Shown: in pieces, positions 1 through 9,126 of the stretch
How the letters are laid out: each line of letters opens with the position of its first letter
How positions within the stretch are numbered: the stretch's first letter is position 1
Assembly (NCBI GenBank): GCA_902541285.1
Contig: CACBQD010000002.1
Location: 21,507-85,506 of the forward strand
Direction: 5' to 3'
DNA: 64,000 bases
Origin: an uncultured Pelagibacteraceae bacterium
GTDB taxonomy: Bacteria > Pseudomonadota > Alphaproteobacteria > Pelagibacterales > Pelagibacteraceae
Program-made: the position numbers and the translations under genes
Notes under the pieces: model-generated
The model's database searches: none
The model's input: the letters and a program-made list of their open reading frames with translations, nothing else
Told to the model about the DNA's origin: nothing

Positions 1-1160
1 TTACAAAACCATTTAGATGGTTTTTCAAATTAGAAGCTGCTAGTGGTCTCGTTTTACTTTTTGCAGCCGTAATAGCTTTGATTGTAAGTAATTCTAATTT
101 ATCAGAATTATATTTTTCTACATTGAATAAATATTTATTTTTAGGCATAAATAATTTTGGTTTAAAATTATCCGTATTACATTGGATAAATGATGCTTTA
201 ATGGCAATATTTTTCTTCTTTGTAACATTGGAAATTAAAAGAGAATTTTTACAAGGTGAACTTTCAAATATAAAACAAGCGCTCCTTCCAATTATAGCTG
301 CAGTAGGAGGCATGTTAGTTCCTGCATTATTTTATGTTTTTATAAATTTTGGGGACAGTGAAACAATGAATGGTTGGGCTATTCCATCTGCAACTGATAT
401 TGCATTTTCTTTAGGAGTACTCTCATTATTAGGTAAAAGAGTTCCATTATCTTTAAAAGTTTTTCTAACTGCTTTAGCTATTATAGATGATCTAGGAGCC
501 ATAGTTATTATTGCATTATTCTATTCAGGTGATTTGAGTATTAAATATTTAAGCTTAATGCTATTAGCTTTTATTGTTCTTCTAGTAATAAATAAATTTA
601 ATATAAAGAAATTTTTACCTTATTTAATTGTTGGAATATTTCTATGGGACTTCACTCACAATTCTGGCATTCATGCAACAATTGCTGGTGTTTTGCTAGC
701 AATGACTATACCTCATAGGAAAAAAGATAAAGACTTTTCACTACTAATAAAAATTGAACATGCGATTAGTCCATATGTTGCATTTGGTATTATGCCATTA
801 TTTGCTTTTGCAAATGCAGGTGTTTCATTAGAAGGTTTATCTTTTGCATCTTTACTTGATAAAGTTCCATTGGGAATTTTATTAGGATTGTTTGTTGGAA
901 AACAATTAGGTGTATTTGTGTTTTCTTACATTTCAATAAAAATGAAAATAGCCCAGATGCCCAATAACTCTAACTGGTTTAATTTTTACGGCGTTGGGGT
1001 TTTAACAGGTATTGGATTTACAATGAGCTTATTTGTTGGAAATTTGGCATTTGTAGAAAATATGCAATACATGGATGGAGTTAAAATTGGAGTTTTAACT
1101 GGGTCATTATTATCCACTTTATTTGGGTACTTCTTAATACTACTTACACCAAATAAATAA
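1..1160 (+). CDS. nhaA: Na+/H+ antiporter NhaA (5' end beyond window)
   Basis: Inner-membrane sodium/proton antiporter that exchanges external protons for cytoplasmic sodium. The reading frame is open from base 3 and already encodes typical NhaA sequence (PFRWFFKLEAASGLVLLFAA), so the true start lies just left of the window; the TTG at 78 is not the start. About ten hydrophobic segments follow. The family's essential aspartate pair is in AIIDDLGAIV and a conserved helix reads GIGFTMSLFVG near the C-terminus. Length fits the roughly 390-residue family once the missing N-terminus is allowed for. The next gene begins 7 bases after the stop, so the two may be cotranscribed. Family assignment is secure; transport specificity is inferred. 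Confidence 0.96.
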   Translation, partial: TKPFRWFFKLEAASGLVLLFAAVIALIVSNSNLSELYFSTLNKYLFLGINNFGLKLSVLHWINDALMAIFFFFVTLEIKREFLQGELSNIKQALLPIIAAVGGMLVPALFYVFINFGDSETMNGWAIPSATDIAFSLGVLSLLGKRVPLSLKVFLTALAIIDDLGAIVIIALFYSGDLSIKYLSLMLLAFIVLLVINKFNIKKFLPYLIVGIFLWDFTHNSGIHATIAGVLLAMTIPHRKKDKDFSLLIKIEHAISPYVAFGIMPLFAFANAGVSLEGLSFASLLDKVPLGILLGLFVGKQLGVFVFSYISIKMKIAQMPNNSNWFNFYGVGVLTGIGFTMSLFVGNLAFVENMQYMDGVKIGVLTGSLLSTLFGYFLILLTPNK

Positions 1161-1167
1161 GTAGTTT

Positions 1168-1713
1168 ATGAAAAGATTAATAATAATAAGTATTACTATA
1201 ATTATGTTTTTTTTTAAAAGTTCGGCAACGACAAATAATCAGAAAGGTTTTTATGATCTTGAAATTGAGAGTATTAATGGAGAAATCATTAAATTAAAAG
1301 ATTATCGAGATAAAGTTATACTTATAGTAAACACTGCCAGTTATTGCGGTTTTACTAAACAATACGAAGATCTGCAAGAGTTATGGGATAAATACAAATC
1401 CAAGGGTCTAATTGTTCTTGGAATTCCCTCAGACTCTTTTAATCAAGAAAAAAAAACCAATAGTGAAGTAAAAGAATTTTGTGAAGTTAATTTTGAAATA
1501 AATTTTCCATTAACAACAATTACAGAGGTAAAAGGTAGGGATGCTCATGAGATTTTTAAGTGGGCAGAAAATAATTTTGGCAAATCTGCAATTCCAAAGT
1601 GGAATTTTCATAAAATATTAATCAATAAAAAAGGAAATGTAGTAGGAACATATGCTTCTTTTACAAAACCTACATCAAATAAAATTATAAATAAAATTGA
1701 AGAAATATTATAA
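1168..1713 (+). CDS. Secreted glutathione peroxidase-like thiol peroxidase
   Basis: Thioredoxin-fold peroxidase of the glutathione peroxidase family, probably reducing peroxides in the periplasm. Residues 1-20 form a signal peptide (hydrophobic stretch then SSA-TTN). The peroxidatic cysteine is in NTASYCGFT, and the Trp-Asn part of the catalytic tetrad is in KWNFHK. The usual PCNQF motif is here PSDSF, so both the second cysteine and the tetrad glutamine are missing. Related secreted alphaproteobacterial members often differ at this site, so activity probably relies on a single cysteine. It lies 7 bases behind nhaA and its 3' end overlaps the convergent hydrolase gene by 6 bases. Substrate and reductant cannot be read from the sequence. 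Confidence 0.85.
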   Translation: MKRLIIISITIIMFFFKSSATTNNQKGFYDLEIESINGEIIKLKDYRDKVILIVNTASYCGFTKQYEDLQELWDKYKSKGLIVLGIPSDSFNQEKKTNSEVKEFCEVNFEINFPLTTITEVKGRDAHEIFKWAENNFGKSAIPKWNFHKILINKKGNVVGTYASFTKPTSNKIINKIEEIL

Positions 1714-2484
1714 TTCTATCGTTAAACCATCATGTGCTGGTATAACATTTTTAGGTATAACTCTTTTTAACTTATTATAATCTAGTACTGGAGATAAATT
1801 TGAAAGTATAGCTTTTTTTGGTTTAAATTTTTTAATAAATGATAAAGATTTTTCCAAATTAAAGTGTGATGGATGAAAATTGTACCACAGACAATCAATT
1901 ATTAAATACTTTAGATTTTTGAAATAAGAATAATCTTTTTTGTAAATTTCACTTACATCTGTAATGTATGCAATTTTTTTATCAATTACAAAACAATTGG
2001 AATTGACCGAACCATGCTTAACAACAATTGACTTAAATCTTACATTTTTATTCTTATGTTTAATAAATGAATTTTTTTTTAGTTTATTTAATTTTAAAGT
2101 AGCTGGATATTCTTTTGAGAAACTTTCAAAACAATATGAAAAACTTTGTTTTAAATATTTGGATGTTTCATTATCGGCATAAACATTAACTTGTTTTCTA
2201 CTATTAATAAAAAAAGATCTCAAATCATTTATTCCGTGGGTTTGATCAGCATGCATATGTGAGTAAAATACTTTATCAATTTTTTTAATTTTATGGCGTA
2301 ATAATTGTTGTCTTAAGTCAGGAGATGTATCAATTAAAATATTTTCATCAGTTGTTTTAATAAGTGCAGAACATCTTGTTCTATAGTTTTTCTTATTTTT
2401 TGGATCACAATTTCCAAAAAAACCATCAGGTCTTGGCACACCCATGGAGCTTCCACAACCTAATATTATAAATTTTATACTCAT
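1708..2484 (-). CDS. MBL-fold metal-dependent hydrolase, PhnP-like
   Basis: Metallo-beta-lactamase-fold hydrolase of the PhnP/phosphoribosyl cyclic phosphodiesterase group, about 258 residues as usual. The N-terminus shows the group's GCGSSMGVPRP start, a CD..N..Y.TRCS stretch, and the metal-binding segment SHMHADQTHG. The last position of the canonical HxHxDH motif is glutamine rather than histidine. A later histidine is in VKHGSV and a C-terminal one in PAHDG. It is the last gene of a long minus-strand operon, and its ATG overlaps the tatD stop by one base. In alphaproteobacteria this gene commonly follows tatD and metG, which supports the family call. The substrate is unknown. Confidence 0.85.
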   Translation of the reverse strand: MSIKFIILGCGSSMGVPRPDGFFGNCDPKNKKNYRTRCSALIKTTDENILIDTSPDLRQQLLRHKIKKIDKVFYSHMHADQTHGINDLRSFFINSRKQVNVYADNETSKYLKQSFSYCFESFSKEYPATLKLNKLKKNSFIKHKNKNVRFKSIVVKHGSVNSNCFVIDKKIAYITDVSEIYKKDYSYFKNLKYLIIDCLWYNFHPSHFNLEKSLSFIKKFKPKKAILSNLSPVLDYNKLKRVIPKNVIPAHDGLTIEL

Positions 2485-3245
2485 TATTGAAAAAATAATC
2501 TTTCAAAATTATTATTTGTAATATCGTCTAATTCATCAAAAGTTATTGATTTTAATTCTGAAAGTTTTTCCAATGTATATTTAATAAAAGAAGGTTCATT
2601 TTTTTTACCTCTCATTGGAATAGGAGCTAAAAAAGGGCTATCTGTTTCAATTAAAATTTTGTCATTTTCAATCATTTTAAATGTTTCTTGCAGATCAGTA
2701 CTATTTTTGAAAGTTATTATTCCACTAGCAGAAAAATACGCATTTAATGTCATCATTTTTTTTGCAAACTCTTTTGAACCTGTAAAACAATGCATAAGTA
2801 TTTTAATATCACTATTTTTATACCCATTTAAAATATCAAAAGTTTCTGTTTCGGCACTTCTAGAATGAACTATTAAAGGATAATTTAGTTCAATGGAGGC
2901 CTCTATATGTGTCTCAAAACTTTTAATTTGATCATCTTTATGACTATTTTCATAATAAAAATCTAATCCTGTCTCTCCTACTCCAATTATTTTTTTAAAT
3001 TTATTAGCATTTTCAACAATGAATTTTTTATCCATCTTATCATTTGTTGATTCATGAGGATGAATTCCTACGCTTCCATAAATTATTTCATCAAGATTTA
3101 TTATTTTTTTAATATTTTCAAAACTTTTTGAATTAGTTGAAATAGTTAGAATTTTCTTTAATCCATTTTCCTTAGAACGTTTGATAACATCACTAATATT
3201 TGAATAAAGGGGTTCGTGATCAAGATGACAATGTGAGTCTATCAT
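2484..3245 (-). CDS. tatD: TatD-family metal-dependent DNase
   Basis: Cytoplasmic TIM-barrel metallohydrolase of the TatD family, whose members act as 3'-5' exonucleases or D-amino-acyl-tRNA deacylases. Metal ligands are visible at DSHCHLD (residues 3-9), the conserved GVGETGLDFYY segment, HSRSAE, MHCFTG and ETDSPFLAP. Length (253 residues) matches the family. It overlaps metG upstream by 4 bases and the MBL hydrolase downstream by one base, so translation is probably coupled. The metG-tatD-MBL order is a classic alphaproteobacterial arrangement. Family membership is certain; the physiological substrate is not. Confidence 0.93.
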   Translation of the reverse strand: MIDSHCHLDHEPLYSNISDVIKRSKENGLKKILTISTNSKSFENIKKIINLDEIIYGSVGIHPHESTNDKMDKKFIVENANKFKKIIGVGETGLDFYYENSHKDDQIKSFETHIEASIELNYPLIVHSRSAETETFDILNGYKNSDIKILMHCFTGSKEFAKKMMTLNAYFSASGIITFKNSTDLQETFKMIENDKILIETDSPFLAPIPMRGKKNEPSFIKYTLEKLSELKSITFDELDDITNNNFERLFFQ

Positions 3246-4768
3246 TTTTCAATTTTTTTAAACAAAATATCTAATTTATTTATTTTTAAATCTTTTTTTA
3301 AAATTTCATTATTATCTATTGATGTAAAATCAATAGAATTTTCTGTTTCATCAAAAACATTTAGCACTTTTAATGATGTTTCTGGCATTACTGGATAAAG
3401 CAAGATAGTGATTTTTCTAATTAATTCTAATGCAGTATAAACAATTGTATTCAACCTCAATCTATCATCTTTCTTCTTCCAAGGTTCCTGATCATTAAAA
3501 TATTTATTTGCAGCAAACAGTCTATCAACAATAAAACTCATATATTGGTTTATGTCTTGATTATCTATAAATGATCTTATTTTATCTAGATTATTTAATG
3601 GTTTTAAAATTTCTAAATCTTCATCATTAAATTTATGATCAGGTATTAAAGATGAACAATTTTTTTCGGCAAAAGAAAGTACTCTTTGACAGAGATTTCC
3701 AAAATTATTTGCTAAATCACTATTAATACAATTTTCTAGTTTTTCCTCTGAAATATTTCCATCATTACCAAATGAAACTTCTTTAAGTAAATAATATCTT
3801 AATGGATCTAAACCATAAACATTTATTATTTCTAATGGATCTAAAATATTTCCTTTTGATTTTGACATTTTTTCATCACCAGAGAGTATCCATCCATGTC
3901 CATAAACTCTTTTGGGAGGTTTTATTTTTGCAGCCAATAGGAATGCTGGCCAATAAATAGCATGAAATCTTAATATGTCTTTACCAATAATATGTAAATC
4001 TGCTGGCCAAAAATTTTTATATAATTCATTATTTTCATCTGGATATTTTAAAGAACTTAAATAATTTGTTAATGCATCTAGCCATACATAAACAACATGA
4101 TTTTCATCACTCGGAACTTTTACACCCCAAGAAAATGTTTTTCTACTAACAGATAAGTCTTTTAAGCCGCTTTTAACAAAGCTAATTACTTCATTTCTTC
4201 TACTTTCAGGTAATATAAAATTTTTATTTTTTTCATAAAATTCTAACAAAGGCTTTTCCCATTCTGAAAGTTTAAAAAAAAAAGATTCTTCTTCGACCCA
4301 CTCAACAGCTGAACCAGATGATTTAGCAACTTTTAAACCATCTTTTTCCTCAACTTCATCTTCATTATAAAATGCCTCGTCTGATACAGAATACCAACCA
4401 GAATATTTAGACAAAAAAATTTGCTTATTTTTTTCAAGGATATTCCATAAATTTTGTACAGATACTTTATGTCTATCTTCTGTAGTTCTTATAAAATCAG
4501 TATTTGATAAGTTTAATGTTTTAGTTAAATCCTCGAATGTTTTACTTATTTCATCACAAAAAGATTTTGGATCCTTATTTAACTTTTCAGCGGATCTTTG
4601 TATTTTTAAACCATGCTCATCTGTTCCTGTTAAAAAATAGACATTAAAACCATCAATTTTTTTGAAACGTGCAAAAAAATCAGCAATTATACTTGAATAT
4701 GCATGTCCCATATGAGGTTTAGCAGAAGGATAGTAAATTGGAGTTGTTATATAATAATTTTTATTCAC
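3242..4768 (-). CDS. metG: Methionyl-tRNA synthetase
   Basis: Class I aminoacyl-tRNA synthetase that charges tRNA-Met. The HIGH motif appears as HMGH (residues 19-22), followed by the GTDEHG segment, and the KMSKS loop reads DEKMSKSKGN. The connective-peptide region (YSGWYSVSDEAFYNEDE) has no cysteine pairs, so this is the zinc-free MetG form. At 508 residues it also lacks the C-terminal EMAP-type tRNA-binding domain found in longer enzymes. It overlaps holB upstream by 8 bases and tatD downstream by 4. The gene is essential and there is nothing to suggest damage. Confidence 0.97.
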   Translation of the reverse strand: MNKNYYITTPIYYPSAKPHMGHAYSSIIADFFARFKKIDGFNVYFLTGTDEHGLKIQRSAEKLNKDPKSFCDEISKTFEDLTKTLNLSNTDFIRTTEDRHKVSVQNLWNILEKNKQIFLSKYSGWYSVSDEAFYNEDEVEEKDGLKVAKSSGSAVEWVEEESFFFKLSEWEKPLLEFYEKNKNFILPESRRNEVISFVKSGLKDLSVSRKTFSWGVKVPSDENHVVYVWLDALTNYLSSLKYPDENNELYKNFWPADLHIIGKDILRFHAIYWPAFLLAAKIKPPKRVYGHGWILSGDEKMSKSKGNILDPLEIINVYGLDPLRYYLLKEVSFGNDGNISEEKLENCINSDLANNFGNLCQRVLSFAEKNCSSLIPDHKFNDEDLEILKPLNNLDKIRSFIDNQDINQYMSFIVDRLFAANKYFNDQEPWKKKDDRLRLNTIVYTALELIRKITILLYPVMPETSLKVLNVFDETENSIDFTSIDNNEILKKDLKINKLDILFKKIEK

Positions 4769-5630
4769 TTAGTAATCTGTCCTTAAATTCTAAAAAAAAA
4801 GTTTCATAATCAAGATTAAATTTTTTTACATTAGATAGTTTTGAATAATAATATTCTTTAACTTTATATGAAAATTTTTTTGTTGTGTTTATATGTTTAT
4901 AAAAAAATAATTCAATAATCATATTTAAATTATCTCTTATAAACTCTTGTTTAATATAGTGCTTATTATTAATTAAATTAACTAATAAATCATCGACTGT
5001 GGTTTCTGATACTGATAATTCATATTCATTCATATAATTTATTAATGATATTAAAAAATAAGGTGTTGTATAATAATTTATCAAATTTGAATTTATTTGG
5101 TCATAAATATTTTCATTAAAGTAATTATTTACAATTAATCTGGTATTTTCATTTGAGATACTTAATTTAAATTCTATACATCGAGATTTTATTGTATCTA
5201 TTAAAAACTTTTCTGAATTAAAAATTAAAATAAAAAAAACATTTTCATTTGGTTCTTCTAAATTTTTCAATAAGGCATTTGATGCATTAATATTTAAAAA
5301 TTCGACATCATCGATAATTATAAATCTTGACTTATTATTAAAGGAGGATTGATTTGTAAACTTTATGATTTCTCTAATCTGATCAATTTCTATATTTTTT
5401 TTTTCATTAATTTTTTTTATATTTAAAACATTAGGATGCGATTTGTTTTTTATTAGTTCGTAATCGTTGTTTGAATTAAAAATCTTATATAAAAATTTTT
5501 CAACAAGCAGGGATTTTCCAATACCTTTTTTACCAGATAATAAAATTTTATTTGGAAGTTTATTATCTTCGTAAAGTGTTACTAATTTTTCTAAATATGT
5601 TTCATGTCCTATTAATTTATGTTCAGACAT
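4761..5630 (-). CDS. holB: DNA polymerase III delta' subunit (clamp-loader ATPase)
   Basis: AAA+ protein of the clamp loader that places the sliding clamp on DNA. The P-loop is GKKGIGKS (residues 33-40). A Walker B-like segment reads RFIIIDDVEFL, and the family signature ALLKNLEEPNENVFFILI with the downstream IKSRC stretch is present. The zinc-binding cysteines of typical gamma/delta' subunits are absent and the protein is short (289 residues), so it is a reduced form. Position between tmk and metG is standard in alphaproteobacteria and is the strongest argument for delta' rather than another clamp-loader subunit. The ATG lies directly next to the tmk stop. Confidence 0.88.
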   Translation of the reverse strand: MSEHKLIGHETYLEKLVTLYEDNKLPNKILLSGKKGIGKSLLVEKFLYKIFNSNNDYELIKNKSHPNVLNIKKINEKKNIEIDQIREIIKFTNQSSFNNKSRFIIIDDVEFLNINASNALLKNLEEPNENVFFILIFNSEKFLIDTIKSRCIEFKLSISNENTRLIVNNYFNENIYDQINSNLINYYTTPYFLISLINYMNEYELSVSETTVDDLLVNLINNKHYIKQEFIRDNLNMIIELFFYKHINTTKKFSYKVKEYYYSKLSNVKKFNLDYETFFLEFKDRLLSE

Positions 5631-6245
5631 TTAAATTATTTTCTCAAGTTTATTTATTATAATTTTTTTTACTTCATTAATAGTATTGGTATTTGAATTA
5701 ATTTTAATATATTTGGTCTTATTCCTTGATATTTTTTCATATCCGTTCTGAACTTTATTATAAAATTTAAGTTTAAATTTATCATATCTATTTAGTTTAG
5801 ATCTATTTCTAAGTCTTTTTTGTAAATTTTTTGAATTTACAGTACTTAAAAAAACTACATTGGGATTAAAATTTCCAATTATAAACTTATTCAGCATTTT
5901 GATTACTTTTAAATCAATTTTCATTCCATAATGTTGATATGCAATAGTAGAATCCGTAAAACGATCAATTAGTATTATTTTTCTTTTATAATTTTTTTTA
6001 ATAATTTTCTCAAAATTTTCTGATCTTCCAGCATAAAATAGTAATAAATCAGTTTTATTATTTAAATTTAATTTCTTATCTAAAATCAATTTTCTTAATT
6101 TTTCTGAAAAAATTGATCCACCTGGTTCTCTTAATTTTATAAATCTTTTTTTTCGCTTTTTTAAATAATTTGCAGCAATATTAAAATTTGTAGTTTTTCC
6201 TGAGGCCTCAATGCCTTCAAATATAATAATTGGATATTTAAACAT
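5631..6245 (-). CDS. tmk: Thymidylate kinase
   Basis: Phosphorylates dTMP to dTDP for DNA synthesis. The P-loop is EGIEASGKTT (residues 10-19), followed by REPGGS, the DR(F/Y) motif DRFTDSTIAYQ and a lysine/arginine-rich lid. The 204-residue length matches the family. Its start overlaps the upstream carboxypeptidase gene by 8 bases and its stop abuts holB, so it sits inside the same operon. The protein is unusually rich in Lys, Asn and Ile, in line with the strong AT bias of the whole window. Confidence 0.95.
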   Translation of the reverse strand: MFKYPIIIFEGIEASGKTTNFNIAANYLKKRKKRFIKLREPGGSIFSEKLRKLILDKKLNLNNKTDLLLFYAGRSENFEKIIKKNYKRKIILIDRFTDSTIAYQHYGMKIDLKVIKMLNKFIIGNFNPNVVFLSTVNSKNLQKRLRNRSKLNRYDKFKLKFYNKVQNGYEKISRNKTKYIKINSNTNTINEVKKIIINKLEKII

Positions 6246-7392
6246 CGCCCCATATCAAAAAATTGATAGAAGTTATCAACCTTGATATTGCATTTTGCTG
6301 TTTGATATTTTCTGTAGAAAACAAGTCATGATTAGATATAACTTCGTCTTTATATAAAACTTTAATTTCTGCCAGTTTTTCGCCCTTTTTTATTGGTGCT
6401 TGTATAGGACCTTCATAAACAATCTTAACTTTCATGTATTTTTTTTTAGCTTTTGGAATGGTCTTATAAATTATATCTTTAGCATTAACTTTTACTTTTT
6501 TCTTATTACCCTGCCATACATCTAACTCATAAAGATATTCATTATCATTACTTATTTTTATCGTATCAAAATTTGTAATTCCCCATGTTAACAACTTTTG
6601 AGATTGTTTTGATCTAGAATTTTTTGTTTCAAAGCCACTTGCAACAGCTATTAATCTTCTTTCTTTTCTTAATATAGATGATGCAAGTGAATATTTTTCT
6701 GAACCTAGGTAGCCAGTTTTAATTCCATCTACACCCATATTTTTATATAATAATGGATTTCTATTTCCTTGTGTAATTGGATCCCCACCTGTTCTACTCC
6801 ATGTAAATTCTTTAATTTTAAAATACTCATAATATTTTGGATGTTCTTTAATTAAATAATTAGACATAATTAATATATCTCGAACAGTTGAATAATTATT
6901 ATCATCATTGATCCCAGATGAGTTTGAAAAATTTGTATTTTCCATTCCAATTTCTTGAGCTTTCTCAGTCATTAGCAAAGCGAACTCGTCCTCTGTTCCT
7001 GCAATACCTTCTGCTAAAGCTACACAAGCATCATTACCTGAAGCAACAATTATACCTAACAATAAGTCTTCTACCGAAACTTCATCACCAACCATTATAA
7101 ACATTGATGAATAACCAGATGAGGATAATCTCCAAGCATTTTCAGAAACAATAAATTTTTCATCTAAAGTTATTTCGCCACTTTTCAATAAATCAAAAGC
7201 TACAATTGAGGTCATTATTTTTGTCATAGAAGCAGGAAATATTCTTTCATCAGGATTTTTTTCATATAAAATTTCACCAGATAAGTAGTCTTGTAAAATT
7301 GCAGTTCGTGCATTTATGTTAAACTTTGCATAAGAAATATTAGTTATAATTAAAAATGATAGGATAAAACTTAATAGTGCTTTTATTTTCAT
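6238..7392 (-). CDS. dacC: D-alanyl-D-alanine carboxypeptidase (penicillin-binding protein 5/6 type)
   Basis: Periplasmic serine peptidase that trims the terminal D-alanine from peptidoglycan stem peptides. A signal peptide covers residues 1-22. The three penicillin-binding motifs are present: SMTK (55-58, nucleophile Ser55), SGN (118-120) and KTG (225-227 in GIKTGYLG). A beta-rich C-terminal domain follows (about 275-355), then a hydrophobic or amphipathic tail that would anchor it to the inner membrane. It overlaps the RlpA/SPOR lipoprotein upstream by 4 bases, placing two wall enzymes side by side. The dacA/dacC/dacD distinction is not resolvable here, so the symbol is a group label. Confidence 0.93.
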   Translation of the reverse strand: MKIKALLSFILSFLIITNISYAKFNINARTAILQDYLSGEILYEKNPDERIFPASMTKIMTSIVAFDLLKSGEITLDEKFIVSENAWRLSSSGYSSMFIMVGDEVSVEDLLLGIIVASGNDACVALAEGIAGTEDEFALLMTEKAQEIGMENTNFSNSSGINDDNNYSTVRDILIMSNYLIKEHPKYYEYFKIKEFTWSRTGGDPITQGNRNPLLYKNMGVDGIKTGYLGSEKYSLASSILRKERRLIAVASGFETKNSRSKQSQKLLTWGITNFDTIKISNDNEYLYELDVWQGNKKKVKVNAKDIIYKTIPKAKKKYMKVKIVYEGPIQAPIKKGEKLAEIKVLYKDEVISNHDLFSTENIKQQNAISRLITSINFLIWGDV

Positions 7393-8147
7393 AATTTTAT
7401 TAATTCAATATTTTCAAAATTTATATTAGCTATCTCATTATATACATTTTTAATTGATCCTAAATTATAAAAAGGACCCTTATAAACTCTATATAAATTT
7501 TTAGACATTTTTTTGATATTTATGTCTTTTAAATTGTATTCATCCTCAAGTCTTTTTTTCAATGTAATTGCAGATTCTTCAAAAAATAAATCAGCAAATT
7601 TAATTATAAATTCAAATTTTGTATTTTTTACCTTTTTAACTTTAGTATTGTTATCTTTTTCAATAGATATATTTTGGATTGAAATACTGTCTACTGGAGC
7701 TTTATTAGCTACTTTTTTTTCCTCATCAAATGTTTTTGCTTTATTTGCAACAAATGTATTATTAGAATTTATTGTTTCTACACGTACATAAGGTTGGTCA
7801 GGGTCTATATCAAGTTCAGTAGCTATTCTCTCGGAAATTACTGAATTATAAAATATTGGATATTTTGAATTTTTTCCTACTCTAGCAATCAAATACTTTT
7901 CATTTAACAAATTTGTAATTTTTATATCTGTATCTTTTTTGAGTTTATTATTGAAAATAATTAATGATCTTTGATCTATTTTTTTTGAAACTATTCGTTT
8001 TTTAAAAATATCATTATTATATATTAGAGCAAATCCATCATTTGAATAATTTTTGAAATCTTTATTCGTGATTACTTTTTTATTAGTAGTTTCACATGAT
8101 GTTAAAATTATTGCTAAAAAAATTATTATCTTAAGTTTCATTTTCAA
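7389..8147 (-). CDS. RlpA-like lipoprotein with C-terminal SPOR domain
   Basis: Predicted lipoprotein with a lipobox LTSC and Cys18 as the lipidation site. Residues about 70-125 (DTDIKITNLLNEKYLIARVG through ERIATELDIDP) match the double-psi beta-barrel of RlpA in a shortened form. Residues about 175-250 form a SPOR domain of the kind that binds denuded glycan strands at division sites. A Lys/Asn-rich linker joins them. It lies between mltB, which it overlaps by 17 bases, and the D,D-carboxypeptidase, so the context is cell-wall remodelling. The barrel is divergent, and whether it keeps RlpA lytic transglycosylase activity is uncertain. Confidence 0.72.
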   Translation of the reverse strand: MKMKLKIIIFLAIILTSCETTNKKVITNKDFKNYSNDGFALIYNNDIFKKRIVSKKIDQRSLIIFNNKLKKDTDIKITNLLNEKYLIARVGKNSKYPIFYNSVISERIATELDIDPDQPYVRVETINSNNTFVANKAKTFDEEKKVANKAPVDSISIQNISIEKDNNTKVKKVKNTKFEFIIKFADLFFEESAITLKKRLEDEYNLKDINIKKMSKNLYRVYKGPFYNLGSIKNVYNEIANINFENIELIKL

Positions 8148-9126
8148 AACTATTTTTTAATGTGCATACGGCCAAACTAAATCTTAATGACCTGTTCCAC
8201 TTTAAGATTAGCTTATAATTATCAAAAATAATATATGCTGGTTTAAGTTTATTTGCATTTTCTACTATTTCAGCATCAGGAGTAACTATTGCTGCTTTCA
8301 AATTGTCATATTTGTCCAAAAAAGACGAATTTTTTATATAATTTTTTAAATATTTTACTTTTCTCTCATGTTTAATTTTTTTTGCTGATGTATTTAAATA
8401 TTTATCAGGAATATTTTCATTTAGATTAATTTTATAAAAACACGGTGTATTATCATTCCATCCAAGATTACTTAAATAGTTTGCTGCAGATGCAAAAGAA
8501 TCCTCAATATTTTTTAGATCAATTGATCCATCTTTATTATAGTCAATTGCATGATTTTTAATTGTAGATGGCATAAATTGAAAATTACCAAATGCACCTG
8601 CCCAAGATCCAAATAATGTACTCGGATCTATAATTTTTGCATCTACTAATTTTAAAAGGGTGATTAATTCTTTAGTAAAAAATTCACTTCTTCTTTGATC
8701 GTAGCTTAATGTTGCAAGTGAAGAAACGATATCCATTTTACCTAAATAGTTTCCAAAGTTAGTTTCAATACCCATTAGTGCTAATAGTAAATTTTTATCT
8801 ACTTTGTATTCGGAAGATACTTTATTAATAATATTATTTTCTTTATTTAATATAATTTTTCCTAATTTTACTTTTTTTGATGAGGTTCTTTTAGAAATAT
8901 AAGTCTTTGTGTCTTCATAAAATTCTGGTTGATATCTATCATATTTAATTACATCAGATAAAAATTTTGATCTGTCTATTAATTTATCGACTGTGTCCTT
9001 ACTAACACCTTCTTTAATTGCTCTTTTTTTAAATTTAACTTTCCAATCATTGAAATCATCAGCAATCAGAGTTGCAGAATTTAATATAATTAATATTGAT
9101 ACGATAAATAATTTAATTTTTTTCAT
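8131..9126 (-). CDS. mltB: Lytic murein transglycosylase, MltB family
   Basis: Cleaves the glycan backbone of peptidoglycan to 1,6-anhydromuropeptides. A signal peptide spans residues 1-22 without a clear lipobox cysteine, so it is probably soluble in the periplasm. The catalytic glutamate is Glu121 in GIETNFG. The MltB-type signature GSWAGAFGNFQFMPSTI and the calcium-loop-like segment DYNKDGSIDL follow. The length of 331 residues is close to the family norm. It overlaps rarD by 14 bases upstream and the RlpA/SPOR lipoprotein by 17 bases downstream, forming a wall-enzyme group with dacC. Confidence 0.93.
   Translation of the reverse strand: MKKIKLFIVSILIILNSATLIADDFNDWKVKFKKRAIKEGVSKDTVDKLIDRSKFLSDVIKYDRYQPEFYEDTKTYISKRTSSKKVKLGKIILNKENNIINKVSSEYKVDKNLLLALMGIETNFGNYLGKMDIVSSLATLSYDQRRSEFFTKELITLLKLVDAKIIDPSTLFGSWAGAFGNFQFMPSTIKNHAIDYNKDGSIDLKNIEDSFASAANYLSNLGWNDNTPCFYKINLNENIPDKYLNTSAKKIKHERKVKYLKNYIKNSSFLDKYDNLKAAIVTPDAEIVENANKLKPAYIIFDNYKLILKWNRSLRFSLAVCTLKNSFENET

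Noticed and set aside
78..1160. nhaA beginning at the TTG at 78
   Set aside because: The frame is open to the left edge and encodes NhaA-type sequence before this codon, so the gene is cut by the window.
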